Assembly (NCBI RefSeq): GCF_964355755.1
Contig: NC_092675.1
Coordinates: 28,048,912-28,112,911 of the forward strand
Direction: 5' to 3'
Source of the DNA: Antedon mediterranea
Lineage: Eukaryota > Echinodermata > Crinoidea > Comatulida > Antedonidae
Length of the DNA stretch: 64,000 nt
Part shown: in pieces, positions 1-13,051 of the stretch
Layout: each line of letters starts with the position of its first letter
How positions within the stretch are numbered: the first letter of the stretch is position 1
Position numbers and translations under genes: made by a program
The notes under the pieces: model-generated
Seen by the model: only the letters and a program-made list of their open reading frames with translations
The model's database searches: none
Told to the model about the DNA's origin: nothing

Positions 1-50
1 GTAGCTTTGTGTCAGGGAACTAGTTAATGGTCAGATGTTTTACAGTCTAA

Positions 51-166
51 AGGTCTATCTATACTATCAAACTAGTTTGAAAAAAAAAAGTGTGATGTAC
101 CCAAATATGAAAAGTGATATGCCTAAATATGGTCACATCACATAAAGTTTCAGTGTAGACAGAGCT
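51..166. mobile_element. Foldback MITE copy 1 (family of ten in this window)
   Basis: A degraded copy of the ~150 bp inverted-repeat element. It reads ACTATCAAACTAGTTTG near its left end, then the internal GTGATGTRCCCAAATATG motif, and ends in GTGTAGACAGAGCT, the inverse of the left terminus AGCTCTGTCTACAC seen in other copies. Both CArG-like cores are mutated here. There is no coding capacity. The family assignment rests on nine further copies in the window. Confidence 0.75.
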
Positions 167-905
167 GTACGTAATAATTAATAATACTATTAATAAGATA
201 GAAATGTAATCTTAAGGTCATGTTAGAAATGCCATTATATAATAGTGATGACAACTGTGATACAATAATGACAACATTGATTATTTGACATCATCAGGGA
301 TGAAATAATTTTTTTAAGTGACATTTTCTGTCATCCTTCGTTTGTCAACAACTCAAGGAACAATGTACGCATGACCTTATTTCATCAATAGAAAAATGCA
401 TGTATTATGTATCTAGCATTCGATAATGTTGCTATCATCATTCTACTACTATCCCTGGCCTTCAGACATTCAAGAGATATACATAATATCACACCAAGGA
501 TGGTTTTATCTTAAAATCATCCAACACAAGCAGATATCTGACGAGTCATTTAAGAAAGTGACTAATCGTTTGATTAATGTACCGGATTAGGGTTGGTAAT
601 TGCTCGTCACCTCCTAATTAGAGCATAGGTCTCTAATACTGTTACCTTACACAGGTTTAAATTACTCATAACACCTTTTATGCGGTTTTTTTATTTCCCA
701 TAATTGTTCTTCTGTCAAATCATTCCTTTACACCCCCTGTTTGCTAGTGTCAAGGATATTTTTATATTTGCAATGTTAGACAAATGTCTGAATTTTTTGT
801 TTGTTTTTATACATTTATTGTAATATAAAATTAGTCATTGTATTTTTCTCACAGCCCGAGTGAGACCAGCTTAACCGTGTTACTTAAAAGTAATTGTTAT
901 GACTA
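167..905. other. Non-coding stretch, nothing recognised
   Basis: A+T-rich sequence with stops in all frames and no repeat, splice-bounded exon or RNA gene that I can recognise. Confidence 0.5.
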
Positions 906-906
906 G

Positions 907-988
907 TGAATCGTGATTTAATTCTGTATATGAATCGTGATTTAATCCTATATATGAATCGTGATTTAATCCTATATATTAATCGTGT
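907..988. repeat. 24-bp tandem repeat, about three copies
   Basis: The unit ATGAATCGTGATTTAAT plus CCTATAT is repeated about three times with a period of 24 bases. As 24 is a multiple of three it makes a short repetitive open frame (MNRDLILY repeated), which is a by-product of the repeat and not a gene. Confidence 0.75.
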
Positions 989-3170
989 GATGACAAGGAA
1001 GACCTCCCATGGTTACAAAATTGGTTGGAGATTATTTTTCAAAAAGAAATTTAATATATTATTATCAAGTTCGTCTAAAGTAGTACTAAAACTCTTTAAA
1101 AATTGAATGAGCAAACAAAATTTTGTTGAACACACACAGCAGTATAGCTATGACAAATGGATTCATATTGAGACAATAATCAATATTAATAAAGTGGTGA
1201 AAAACACTAGTCTATCACATTAGTCAGTATGTTGCCCCATACTCGGGACAACCCAATTCCAAAGAAAGTTTGTTTTTGGGTCCCAAAGAAGTCTCTTAAT
1301 AGAGGTCTACCGTATAACATAAAAAAATAAATGTAAACATGAGAAGTGAAAAATTACAATCGCTGGGGGATTTAAAAAAAGGACTAAAATCATGCATCAA
1401 CAAGTGAATAATGTGGAGCCTCTAGAGAGTAGAAAAGTAACTAGTGTATCGTGCATGTAAAAACTCGCTAGAGGGAAAAGACATTTGACAGATCTCTCTT
1501 GTTATGAAAGTGCATCTACACATCTTGCATGTCAACGAAATGTCAGAAGGCCTTGTCAATTATAAATCAGTATTCTCAATTGAAAACTTGCCACAAATGG
1601 ATCTGCTAAAACATGCTAAATAATTTCCGTTTCTAACACTATAAATGATAAAACATGATACTACAAATTTCAAGTTAATGTGATGCCTGTTAAAAAGTGT
1701 GAACGTGGAGTGGTGAGTGTTGTACATTGACGTATCAAAGACACGCTAACCTGTTATACCACAGCAAATACTGGACTATGTTTATCTAATTATTTTCCTG
1801 AGAAAAGTGTATATTTTTTTTACTGAAAAGAACCACAAATGTCATCGATAAAATATTATGAATTATACTATTTAATAATCTTTATTATTTCCTTTCAGTG
1901 AAACATAACAAAAAGGAGCACTGAGAAGAGACCGGAGCTGTCATTGACAATTATCAGCGAAGGGCGTGTCTCACTTTCATTAATGAAATTTTACTTTAAT
2001 ATCAAATCTATAAACACCAATTTAAGTTGGTTTTGGTCAAAGCAAAGATGATAATGGCTTTAATTAGATATGAATGAGTAACTATATTTTAAATTTTGGG
2101 TGCAAAAACTTTTGAAAATATCAACCAAACCTTGCACAATAAACAAGAGTTCATTTTAATTGATAATTAATATTATTAATACTAATTATACTGTATTTGT
2201 AATACAGTATAATATGGCTAAAGTACAGTGTGTAAAAAAGTAAAGCGAATTCATGTTGTCATAAGAATGATATATTGTCATCAGGTACTGATGCTGACAT
2301 ATGGTCAAAGTGCAATAAATATTTGATTTTTGAGAACAAACTTGTTTGCCTAAATCTATACAAATCTGCACATACAGTACATCAAGTTTGATCTTTTTGA
2401 ATGTACAATTATCTTTCTGTAACATTTTCTATGGACTTTACAACATATCACACTATCCATTATACTTTACAAAATTAATATTCAATTGTTTCGATAACAA
2501 AACAAAACTGGGACAATAAAAATGTTGATGGTGTGGTCCAAAGATGGACAATATTTTTAACATGGACGATCAACATCATAGTACCACTACAACTAACTAA
2601 ACATGTCAGGTCTCAAGTCCTCAACTCAAATAACTTCTCAATGTATCTGAAAGTATCTACAAATAGTCACCATTCCAAAAAACACATAAAACTGGGGCAA
2701 TTAAAATGTGATGGTACAAAAATAGACAAAATAATAATGACATGCAATCAACGGATGACAAAACAGGAAAGAACTAATGAGCTGACAATCACATTTATCA
2801 ATAAAAGGATGTAATCTAACAATTAACATCCAATCATTGGCTACTGGGCAGTCACATGACAACTCACAGAAATATAAATGACTATTCAAAATATCACATG
2901 TTGAAAAAATAAATCAGAAGTTTATTATGGTTTGCTATATGAGTCACATGGGTCAGAAAAATTGCAAAATACATGGTTTTAGATTTAAAATGTTGGTATG
3001 ATTACTATTACAGTAGGAGCATGTGATACTACTAGGGCCTAATACTAGGGGCCTAACTCTGTTTTGTTTCACTCTTTTAATAAGGTATATACATGTTTAA
3101 TTTCATTGGATTTCTAAAAACAGGACCATATGCAAAACAGTTGCTACATATGATGCTCATAATATATTGA
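989..3170. other. Non-coding stretch downstream of the cathepsin D exons
   Basis: A+T-rich and interrupted by stops on both strands. I looked on the minus strand for the missing cathepsin D exons (second DTG site, flap tyrosine region) and saw none. Short open frames near 2186-2425 and 2533-2814 have no recognisable protein character. Confidence 0.5.
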
Positions 3171-3171
3171 T

Positions 3172-3345
3172 TATCCTCGGGAGTGAGGCCCTACTCATTT
3201 TCTCACTCCTGAGAACGATCAAAGTATATTGATCGAAACGTTGAGAAACTCAACAGTTCTTTTCATAACTAATATACGTGGTGTGCTGCAAACTTTATAT
3301 CAACATTAGATTTTGCCATGCAAGCCTTCAAACCAATTATTAGTA
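3172..3345 (+). mobile_element. Penelope-like element fragment with hammerhead-like core
   Basis: A second copy of this sequence lies inverted at 34280-34409; they share the block from CGAAACGT through ACTCAACAG to TTTTGCCATGCAA. Within it, CTGAGAA (3209-3215) is followed by a stem CGATC/GATCG (3216-3220 with 3231-3235), then AAAC, then a perfect 6-bp stem GTTGAG/CTCAAC (3240-3245 with 3249-3254). This order resembles a hammerhead ribozyme (CUGANGA, stem II, GAAA, stem III). Penelope-like retroelements are known to carry hammerheads in their terminal repeats; that this is one is inference. No reverse transcriptase is visible beside it. Confidence 0.5.
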
Positions 3346-4280
3346 AACGATTGACATTTTTTGCCGATATTCACCAAAAATTAAGAATGACGGTCACCAT
3401 TTTTAGGTTGTCATAAACATCTAATAGTTTTAAGTCCCTCATAAAAAATTCAAATTATCAAATGGAAACATTTTTTTTTTCCTAAATATGAAACAAATTT
3501 TATTTTTCAATTGTAAAGATCAGACGTGTGAAGGTTACAGTATATATAATCATGTTCACCAATTAATTGCAAATAGATTCTTCCTTATCTTCACAAGTAA
3601 GTGTGAACGCACCCATCAACACGTGCTCAATATTCATGTAATATCATTCACGTCAAGGCCAAGTCTACAGGTGCGTACATGGCCTATGACACTTATCTAA
3701 CGCGATAATTACAAACATGCTGTCTGGTTTGTGATAACTAAAATGCGAGCAGTTGCTCAAAACGCAGGCGGTTCGTAGGTATACTGCCGTTTCATAGAGA
3801 GTACGTGGACAGAAAACAGAAAAAGTACAATGTTGAATTACAGCAACACACATTATTATAAAAATTAGGCCATGAAAAGTGTGGTTAATGTATAGAAAGT
3901 AGAGTACATCTGTTGCTCCTCTGGGAACTAAAATTAGACCAAGAACAAAAATGTTATGTAAGTTTTGACTTATATATTCTATGATTGTACAGATAAACTT
4001 TTAATTGTTATTTCAAGGAAAAGCAAACACATTACTGTATTAATTAGGACTTTCAGACTTTCATTTCAAAAACATTTACCAAATTATATACTGTACTATA
4101 ATCGAGGTTAGAGCTTATATAACAATTATCTTTTCCACATTTGTGAAATTTTAATCAAGTTTAATTGTGGAATCTGTGTAACAACAAAAATAGTGTATTA
4201 GCAAGAACAATAGAAAAAATTGTTTAGAAATAATTTCTCTATGCTATTACCATTTATTTAAATTTCACTAATTAATATAT
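3346..4280. other. Non-coding stretch, nothing recognised
   Basis: A+T-rich sequence with only short random-looking frames; no cathepsin D exon is visible on the minus strand. Confidence 0.45.
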
Positions 4281-4438
4281 TTATGTATCTTTGTTAAGTA
4301 GCTGGCTCATTCGAGTTATAGCAATGTATTTTGCTAAGCTGTTCCTGCCCAGCATTTTTAAGTTGTATTGGATGATGTTATTGCAGAGGCCTTTGACAAC
4401 CAAGTCTTGCCAAAACTGCACCTTTTTATTTCTTGTGG
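4281..4438 (-). other. Unassigned 52-codon open stretch
   Basis: On the minus strand a frame stays open for about 52 codons and ends in TAA at 4283-4281. A possible acceptor (GTAG) precedes it at 4442-4439, and splicing there from the cathepsin D donor at 4513 would keep the frame. The peptide (it includes KKVQFWQDLVVKGL and NSLAKYIAITRMSQLL) does not resemble the aspartic protease sequence expected next, so it is probably not the next exon. It has a faint look of the C-terminal part of a DNA-transposase, but that is speculative. Confidence 0.2.
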
Positions 4439-4508
4439 CTACATCACTATATTGTAAATAAAAAAAAATATTGACAGTAAAATAAACAAGAACAAGATCA
4501 TCACATCA

Positions 4509-6216
<1,708 letters not shown>

Positions 6217-6430
6217 TTTGATTAAAGAATGTTTTGTCCAACCAGGATAATTGTTTCACCTCCTTGTGGGTCCAAAAACGATTCCTCTTTTCTCAGTTCA
6301 GCAGTTGTTGTCGTGCAGGTGATGTTTATAACATGACATGTGATCAAATACCATGTGAATATCAGGTGACCGTACCACCACGTGATTGAATTTAGTTGTC
6401 TGTATCTAACCGGAAATGACGACTTGGAGA
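6217..6430 (-). promoter_or_regulatory. Putative cathepsin D promoter region
   Basis: The first 215 bases upstream of the cathepsin D start codon contain a palindromic CACGTG at 6379-6384 (TCACGTG read on the minus strand), a nearby CATGTGAT (TCACATG on the minus strand), and ACCGGAAATGACG at 6409-6421, which joins an ETS core to a CRE half-site. TCACRTG is the core bound by MITF/TFE factors, which drive lysosomal genes in vertebrates through the CLEAR element (GTCACGTGAC). The match here is to the core only. No TATA box stands out. The promoter call is inference from position and motif content. Confidence 0.4.
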
Positions 6431-6635
6431 TGGTAAACATCGATGAAGTGTGACGCTGATGTCGATGATGTAAAAAAATAACCAAAACATACTGAGCTTT
6501 TTAGAAGGTTTTCACCATAAATTTGAATTTTATTTTGCTTTATTTAATTAAGTATCTTATTTTTATGGCCTAGAATATTGTTAGTTGACTGTCACACTTT
6601 TAATTAGGCCTAAAAATCTTAGACTGTAGAGTATT

Positions 6636-6765
6636 TTTTAGCTAGCTAGCTAGCTAGCTTGTACTTTGTAGGCCTCTAGCTAGGCCTTAGTTAGGCTAGG
6701 CTAGCTAGCTAGGCCTAACTTAACTAAGTAAGTAGCTAGGACGTCCTCTAGGATATAAAATGATG
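6636..6765. repeat. TAGC / AGGCCTA low-complexity patch
   Basis: Runs of TAGC tetranucleotides (from 6641) grade into reiterated AGGCCTA and CTAGGC motifs. A longer similar patch occurs at 16840-17040. It sits between the two divergent genes, so it may lie within or next to a promoter or 5' untranslated region. Confidence 0.7.
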
Positions 6766-7339
6766 ATAGCTACTAGCTACTAGAGAGGAGTAGACGGTGT
6801 AGCCAAGTAGAGTGGATGACAAGCTGGGCTAGGCTAATATTTAATAAGCCTACTAATAAGGCCTCCTATTATTAGAGCTAGGCCTACAAATAACTAAAAA
6901 GGCCTATGTCTATGAACATGGCTGGTGGCTCGTGAATAATATTAATATTATTAAATAACAAACAAATAAACAAACAATAAGTTAAAGCATTATTTAATTA
7001 GATAGCAGGGAAAAATTTCATTTTAAAATTTTGTTTAGCAATTATTGCTAATCAAAAAACTGATTTTTTAGTCGAGAAACATAGTTTTGTATTGTCTTTT
7101 TTGCTACACAATTTTAGAAATGTGTAGCAGCAATAAGGTTGTTTTGTATAGCTTTTTGCTATGCTACACTGGCGAAATTATTCCCTGGATAGTATTATCA
7201 GGGAGTTGTAAAATAAAATTATTAATTAACATTTTATTATCCAAATCTAAAATAAAACACTGTTTGTAAATAGGCCTACAGTATTTACACATTTTATTTC
7301 ATATTTCAGATGTAAATTAAAGAAGCACCACCAATAAGC
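6766..7339 (+). promoter_or_regulatory. 5' flank and leader of the membrane-protein gene
   Basis: The sequence is A+T-rich. A plausible 3' splice site, TATTTCAG, ends at 7309, which would leave a 30-base untranslated leader segment before the start codon at 7340 and imply an unlocated non-coding first exon upstream. The leader segment would begin with ATGTAA (7310-7315), an upstream start codon followed directly by a stop. The main start has A at -3 and G at +4, a strong initiation context. Confidence 0.4.
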
Positions 7340-10300
7340 ATGGCAGAAAATGATCTAGACATGTATGGGGTTGATGAAGATCCTGATGCCATGCCACTCC
7401 TACCGATGATGTCAAATAATCTTAATTCCTTTGAAGAAGTCAGGAAAAAACAGCGTACTAGAGGCAGAAACTATTTGCATACAGAGGTCGATGACATCAT
7501 CTATGAACATAGTTATCGTGAGTATGGCGACGACGTTTTGAAGAAAACGTCTGGCCAACAGAAACGCAAGATACAGCTTGTAATTCATGATGTAATATTT
7601 CTTATCTTGGACTTTCTTCAAGTTTATGCGATGATAATGGCGATATCAATACGCTGGACCTGGCCGTATGACTGGTTGTACATTTCACGTTTTGCATTTT
7701 TCTTTAACTTGGACATCTGGGAATTTCTGAAGGTGAATGATGAGAGTATCTTTTATTCCGTTCGAGAAACTTTCATTGCTAGTTCAGAAATACCAATGGA
7801 TTATCGTTATCTTCTTCTTGGGTGGATAATTTTCGTCTTTGTTGGTATTCTTGTCTTTATTACTCTTTACATCTATATGAACTATCAAAAGAACTACAAT
7901 CTGCTTCTACAGATTGCTACAATGCAGAGAATATACATCATTTTATGTCAGGTGATAGCTCTTCCAATTGGTGTTGCAATGGCTAAGATTTATCACTGCA
8001 ATGACGATGGGAATTTAGATGTTCACAACGAAACAGCATGTTACAGTGGAGAGCACTTGGCGTACATTATTGTGTCAGTGGCTATCGCTGTCGGCCTGTA
8101 CATCCTTCTACCAATCTGGATGATTGCCAAGATGCGTACGCAACTATTCAGCAAGAAAGCTGAACGACATGAAGGCTACCTTCAACTGAAAGAATCAGAA
8201 TTTAGTCACTCTCTTGATGCTTTATGGGCGCTTAATCTCTACCACATGTTCTCTTCTTTCAAACGCTTCTGGGCTTATTATCGTCCTGTATTAATGTTCA
8301 TGAAATTTCTCCTTGTGATTTGGTATGCAATATTCCTTACAGAGTTATTGGTGCAAATATGTTTAGTCCTGGCCACCATATTGTTGATCTTTATTTTCAT
8401 GGCCATAAAACGACCTTTCCGTGTGACCTCTTTCAACGTCTATGTGCTATGTAGTTTCTTTACAATGTCTTTATTTGCATTCATGGGTGTGATGCAGAAT
8501 ACAGATAGCAGTACTGCTTTCTTTACGCCGACATACCTCTACGATGAGTTACTGGCTATCTTTGGATTCTGGCTTGGTGTCACAATTCTCTGGGTCATCT
8601 ATGTTGCTCTCCGATACACCAGAATCCTCTGTCCACGACGACCCCTCTGGCCCCAGATGACTACTCGAGGGATGGAGAAACTAAGTGAAGACACACAGAA
8701 ATACATGCGTGCACTCTTAGAAGGTCGAATTGTCCTAGAACATGCACTCTTGATTAATCCACTCTTCAGTCCAGCACACGAAGTCGCCAGACAAATACAG
8801 ATCATCAATGCTTATTGCCGTGAGGCAGAGCTTCTAAATGACCCTATTCATGATGCCCTCTGGGACCTTCTGGATGAATTGATTGAAGCACATTCAAAGA
8901 TTGCTCCGGTGTCCTTGTTTGCAGAATCTGTGAAAGCATCAATTAGAGAGACTTCTCAAGAATTAATGAAGATGATGCCAGAATTCAAACAGCGAATGGC
9001 ACAGCGTGAATATGATTTTATTTTGATAACGCCAATGAAACGAAGGATGCTTCTCAAGATGTACGTTCTTGGTAAGTTACAGAATAATCATATGAAAATT
9101 ATTATTATTTCTTAGACATAGGGTGAGAAAAAACTGTTTCTTTGAACTGATCAACTTGTTTTATGTGTTGGCTACTGCATGTTCTGCAGACTCTCCAATG
9201 TACCAGTCATTAGTATGGAAGTGATCTGAAACCAATGAAAGTGTTTTCAAGTCGGCTTGAACACGATTTTTTATTTCTATAAAATAGGTATCTTTGTGAA
9301 TGGCCGTGTTAATAGAACCCAGCATACTGATGCTGTTCAAAAGTTGTACAACCCAATGGAGTCTTTGGTACTGAAGAGCAGACAAGTTGAAGGTATATTG
9401 ATTTTAATTTACTGTATATATCCTCTATATTCAAACTTTTCCAAGATTTGTGTCATGCTAATTTTGTTTTTGGCAATTTAAATAAAGCAAATTATTCTTA
9501 TTAAGCTCTGTCTACAACTACCTGTATTAAACTTTATGTGACAAAAATGTGATGTGCCCATATATGGACATGATGATGTCATGTCACTACTACAATATTT
9601 CGGCACATCACAACTTTTTGGTCAAACTAGTTTGATAGTGTTGTCAGAGCTTTATACAGTTAAACCCCGTCCTTGGGGACTAATAATTTATTGGTTTTTA
9701 CAGTTTACACTGTAAATTAAATATCCATCCAGTCCAATAGCAGTCATTAAAAGCATGCATGGGGATGAGAGCTGTTATTTGATGCGGTGTGTACCTACTG
9801 TAGGAGCCCGTTCGGACGGAACAAATTTACATGTGTAATGATCGCGTGTGGTGTCAATTTTGAGATAAACTTTCTGTTTCAAAAATCCACCTCATGAGGT
9901 GGATTTTTCAATACACCTTAAACCTCAAGCTGATTAACCGCAAGATAAGGAGCAGTTTGACCTTAATAGTGTAAAGAGATGCATGAAATATGACCGTTTA
10001 CACGTGTAAATTGTTCATTGTCTGAACGATCACTGATTACACATGTGAATTTTAGAAACGGCAAATTATTCTGTTTTAATATACACTAATAAAAATCCTT
10101 ATTTAATAGCTTTGTATAGTCATGTCAGTGTTCAATTAGAAACTGTTGTGTTTTTTTTCAATCTCGACCTTTTGTTCACACTGTGAATGATGTGTTTTGT
10201 GTTTTAACAATTTTTAATATCACGACTACATCATAATCAAATTTAATGTAAATTTAGAAAATGCTTTATAAACTGAAGTCAAGACATGTTACATGCTGAT

Positions 10301-13051
10301 TCAGATGATGCAGACGTAAGAGAAATACAAGCTCATAATGACATGGCATACTGTTTTAATCTTTTTATTTGATATTTCATTTTGAAAAGACATTGTTTTA
10401 TGTTTTGCACTTTCTTATAACACATATGTTATTCTATCAAGGACAATTTCATTATTTTGTACATGATTTCTTGTAAACAATTTGACAATAAATTCAAAAC
10501 AGTTTTTTGTGAATCATAATAAAAGACACAAAAAAACATTATTTAGACAAATGACAGAAAATCATGATACCCCTTTTAGAAATTTTGAGGTACAGTAATA
10601 AAAAAAATAGGCCTAGTGTAATAACAATTTGCAATTTGAAATAACTTGATATTAATACCTAGGACTCACTGCATGGTAAGGAATCGGACTGTGTCCATAA
10701 AATAAAGCAAAAAGGCACGACATCTACTATGACTTCTGATGAGAAATTAAGCTGTTTTGTGACATAAAATGTACATTTTATGCATTGAATGTGTGATATA
10801 GTACAGGTCTGCTGGACAATGGACAGTAAATGATGGACCTGTCTAATTTTCCCAGTACTACAATTCTTCACTGTAATTTTATATACATGTTGTTAAAACT
10901 AATGATGGCCAGTAAAATTTAATTCGGGCCAGTAACAAAAACAGGGGTACCTTAAGGACAATCATATTATTTAAAAGGGTAGAAAATTGGACAAATTTCC
11001 TGAATTTTCCATTAGACTGAGTGTATTATAAAAAAATAGATTTTTAACATTTTCCATTTTTCTAAACTATAGCTTCCAATATGAATTTTATCTATCAGGT
11101 GATGATGGATTCTATGATGATTTTGATGGTGATCAGTTTGAGCTTGGTCCTACAAGTCACAGACTTAATTTAAAACAACAGAAAACATTCCAAGGCATTG
11201 AGGTTATTGATGAAGTTGAAGAGACTGAGCAAAGGAAAAGAGCAAAAACAGCTGAGGTAAGCTAACAAAAACTCATAACTAAGTATTACTCGGTAACTGT
11301 ACTGCTCGGTAAAGAGAATGAATGTGAAGCACTAGTATTAATGTATATCTCTTCTTCAGACTGGATATAATTATAATAATAATAATATTAATAATAACAT
11401 TGCACATTTATAAAGTGCTCTTTACTGGAGTCTCACAATGCCACGGGAAAAGAATAATTATTGAAATAGGGGAGTTTTCAGGAGAGATTTGAATTGAAAG
11501 GGGGAGGGAGTGTAACGGAGGGAACGAGGAAGGTTCCAGATCTCTGGTGCCTGAGCAAAGAAGCCCTTAGGCACAGATTTTAGGTTGGTTCTAGGTTGTG
11601 TTAACATAAGAGGATCCGTTTCAGAACGAAAACTTGTGCGTAATGAGACATGTGGTTCAATAAGTTTGTGAAGATAATTTATTTGGAAAGTTTACTTTTA
11701 AAATAGTTATGTATATAACACTTTGTTGATAAAGGTGCGTCCAAATTAATAACTACAAAGTTAATGCAAAAATAATATGTTGTGTGTAATACACAACATA
11801 AAAGGCAAACAAAAATAAATAATATACTCATGAATAACACTTTTTTGTATTTAATATTTAGAGTGAGTTTTCATCAAGTTTCATTGATGATGAAGCTGAA
11901 CTTGACTACATGATGGCTGGTATCCCAAGTAGACCAGCTACAACTGTGGATGGACGAAGGATGAGTTCTCTTAGGTATCTATGGTGTATTCATATATTTT
12001 AATTTATTTAGGTCATAATCAATTCAATTCAATAAAACTTTATTATCCCAAACTCCGAAATTCATTTGGTTGTGTATACAAAGATTCATTCAGAGATGAA
12101 TCTTCAACACTCTCTAATTATAAATGAAAATAACTTGTGTTTTCTGCATTTAAAGCACTGAAAACTGTAACATCAATTCTGTTCACAATTGTTTAGCAAA
12201 TATCTATATAAGTACAACATTTGCATAGAGCAAGAATTGTTTTTTCTGTAGTAATTTTATTTACAAAAATACAACAAACATAATACAAAAAAAATCAGCT
12301 ATTTTGAGCTTCAAAAGGCTTCTGTTTATAGTCTTCAAATTATTTTAGATGATAAAATTGCTTGTCCAATTATACTGATTGTATTTGTCTGGTTGATGTT
12401 TACATGTCAATTTTCAAACAAAATGCAGCTATGCTACACAAAAGAGTATTTCCCAAAAAAATAAGTTAACATATGAAAATGGAACATTACTCGGACAATA
12501 TTATAATTTTATCTTAAATTTCGAGGCATTCTCGAATATTTAATTATTTCTCTTCTTTAACTTCTTCTTCTTCTCTTACAATTTTGCATATTATTGTATT
12601 AAATATGTATAATTATTTTTATTTATTTTTTTAATTTAACAGCAGGCAATCACATGCATCAAGCAAATCTCGGGTGACTGGTCGAGCTCAAAGTCAAACA
12701 TCAATTTCAAGGCACCCCATCAGTCAACTATCATATAACTCTACCAAAAGACCAACATCTTCTGTGGCTAATCAGAGCGATAAGGCACCTTCAGAAGAAC
12801 GTTCACCAAGCAGAACCAGTAAGAACATTGGATCAAGCAGGCAGTCATTACAGGAACCTAGGCCTAGAAGTCAGACGAGTAATGTTTCCAAAAGTTTGAT
12901 TGATCCTAGACCTTCGAGCCAGGCGAGCAACGTCCAGCCCGCTGGTGAGGAAAGGCCTAAGAGTCAGACAAGCCACGTCCAGCCGGCTGGTGAGGAAAGG
13001 CCTAAGAGTCAGACAAGCAACATCTCCCAATCTGCTGTTCAGAAGGCCTAG
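7340..13051 (+). CDS. Multipass membrane protein of unrecognised family
   Basis: Five exons join in frame to 838 residues: 7340-9071, 9288-9392, 11099-11256, 11862-11974 and 12643-13051 (TAG). All introns are GT-AG (donors GTAAG, GTATA, GTAAG, GTATC). Residues 1-80 are acidic then basic and probably cytosolic. About nine hydrophobic segments follow, near 82-104, 112-130 (weak), 157-180, 198-217, 240-264, 316-334, 336-356, 365-386 and 402-425. The loop near 218-238 has two cysteines (220, 234) and an N-glycosylation sequon (N230). Residues 440-577 are helical and charged; exon 3 adds an acidic stretch (DDGFYDDFDGDQFELGP). Exon 5 is a Ser/Gln/Arg/Pro tail with repeated RPKSQTS units. The pair of helices ending in MAIKRPF recalls the membrane regions of large eukaryotic TRP-like or receptor-like proteins, but I cannot name a family. 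Failure to splice intron 1 would add 14 residues and a stop at 9113-9115. It is divergent to cathepsin D. Confidence 0.85.
9503..9652. mobile_element. Foldback MITE copy 2, in intron 2 of the membrane-protein gene
   Basis: Termini AAGCTCTGTCTACA and TGTCAGAGCTT are inverted copies. The inside has GTGATGTGCCC and the inverse GGCACATCAC arm. It carries an exact CArG sequence CCATATATGG at 9558-9567. The orientation is opposite to that of copy 4 at 30613. Confidence 0.85.
9809..10028. mobile_element. Candidate second MITE with a perfect 28-bp palindrome
   Basis: The left end 9809-9839 (CGTTCGGACGGAACAAATTT then ACATGTGTAA) is an imperfect inverted copy of the right end 9998-10028 (TTACACGTGTAAATTGTTC then ending CTGAACG). 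Between them, 9881-9908 is a perfect palindrome with 14-base arms AAAAATCCACCTCA and no loop. It lies inside intron 2. No other copy is visible in the window, so family status is inferred from the structure alone. Confidence 0.5.
11370..11665. mobile_element. Dispersed retroposon-like repeat in intron 3
   Basis: It begins with an AAT microsatellite followed by CATTTATAAAGTGCTC, and continues to GGTTCCAGATCTCTGGTG with CAAAGAAGCCCTT. The same order of motifs (AAT repeat, TATATAGCGC, AATTCCACAG, CAAAGCTCTT) appears at 61612-61845, so the two are diverged members of one non-autonomous family. Confidence 0.55.
12014..12090 (-). mobile_element. LINE 3' tail in intron 4
   Basis: Read on the minus strand the segment runs AAATGAATTTCGGAGTTTGG, then GATAATAAAGTTTTATTG and a repeated GAATT tail. 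This is the typical end of CR1/L2-type retrotransposons. Only the tail is visible. Confidence 0.5.
12643..12648 (+). other. NAGNAG tandem acceptor at exon 5
   Basis: The 3' splice site of the last exon reads CAGCAG (12640-12645). Splicing after the first CAG gives Ser-Arg-Gln across the junction; splicing after the second gives Arg-Gln. Both keep the frame, so isoforms differing by one serine are expected. The sequence shows the motif; use of both sites is inference from known NAGNAG behaviour. Confidence 0.55.
12931..13020 (+). repeat. 45-bp coding tandem repeat in exon 5
   Basis: Two nearly identical 45-base units encode QPAGEERPKSQTS plus two residues each. Two more degenerate units precede them (PRPRSQTSNV and PRPSSQASNV). 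The period is 15 codons, so unit number can vary without changing frame. The tail holds about seven Ser-Gln dipeptides in all. Confidence 0.85.

Noticed and set aside
906-1106. Repetitive 66-codon frame
   Set aside because: The repeated part is a 24-bp tandem repeat and the rest is A+T-rich random sequence.
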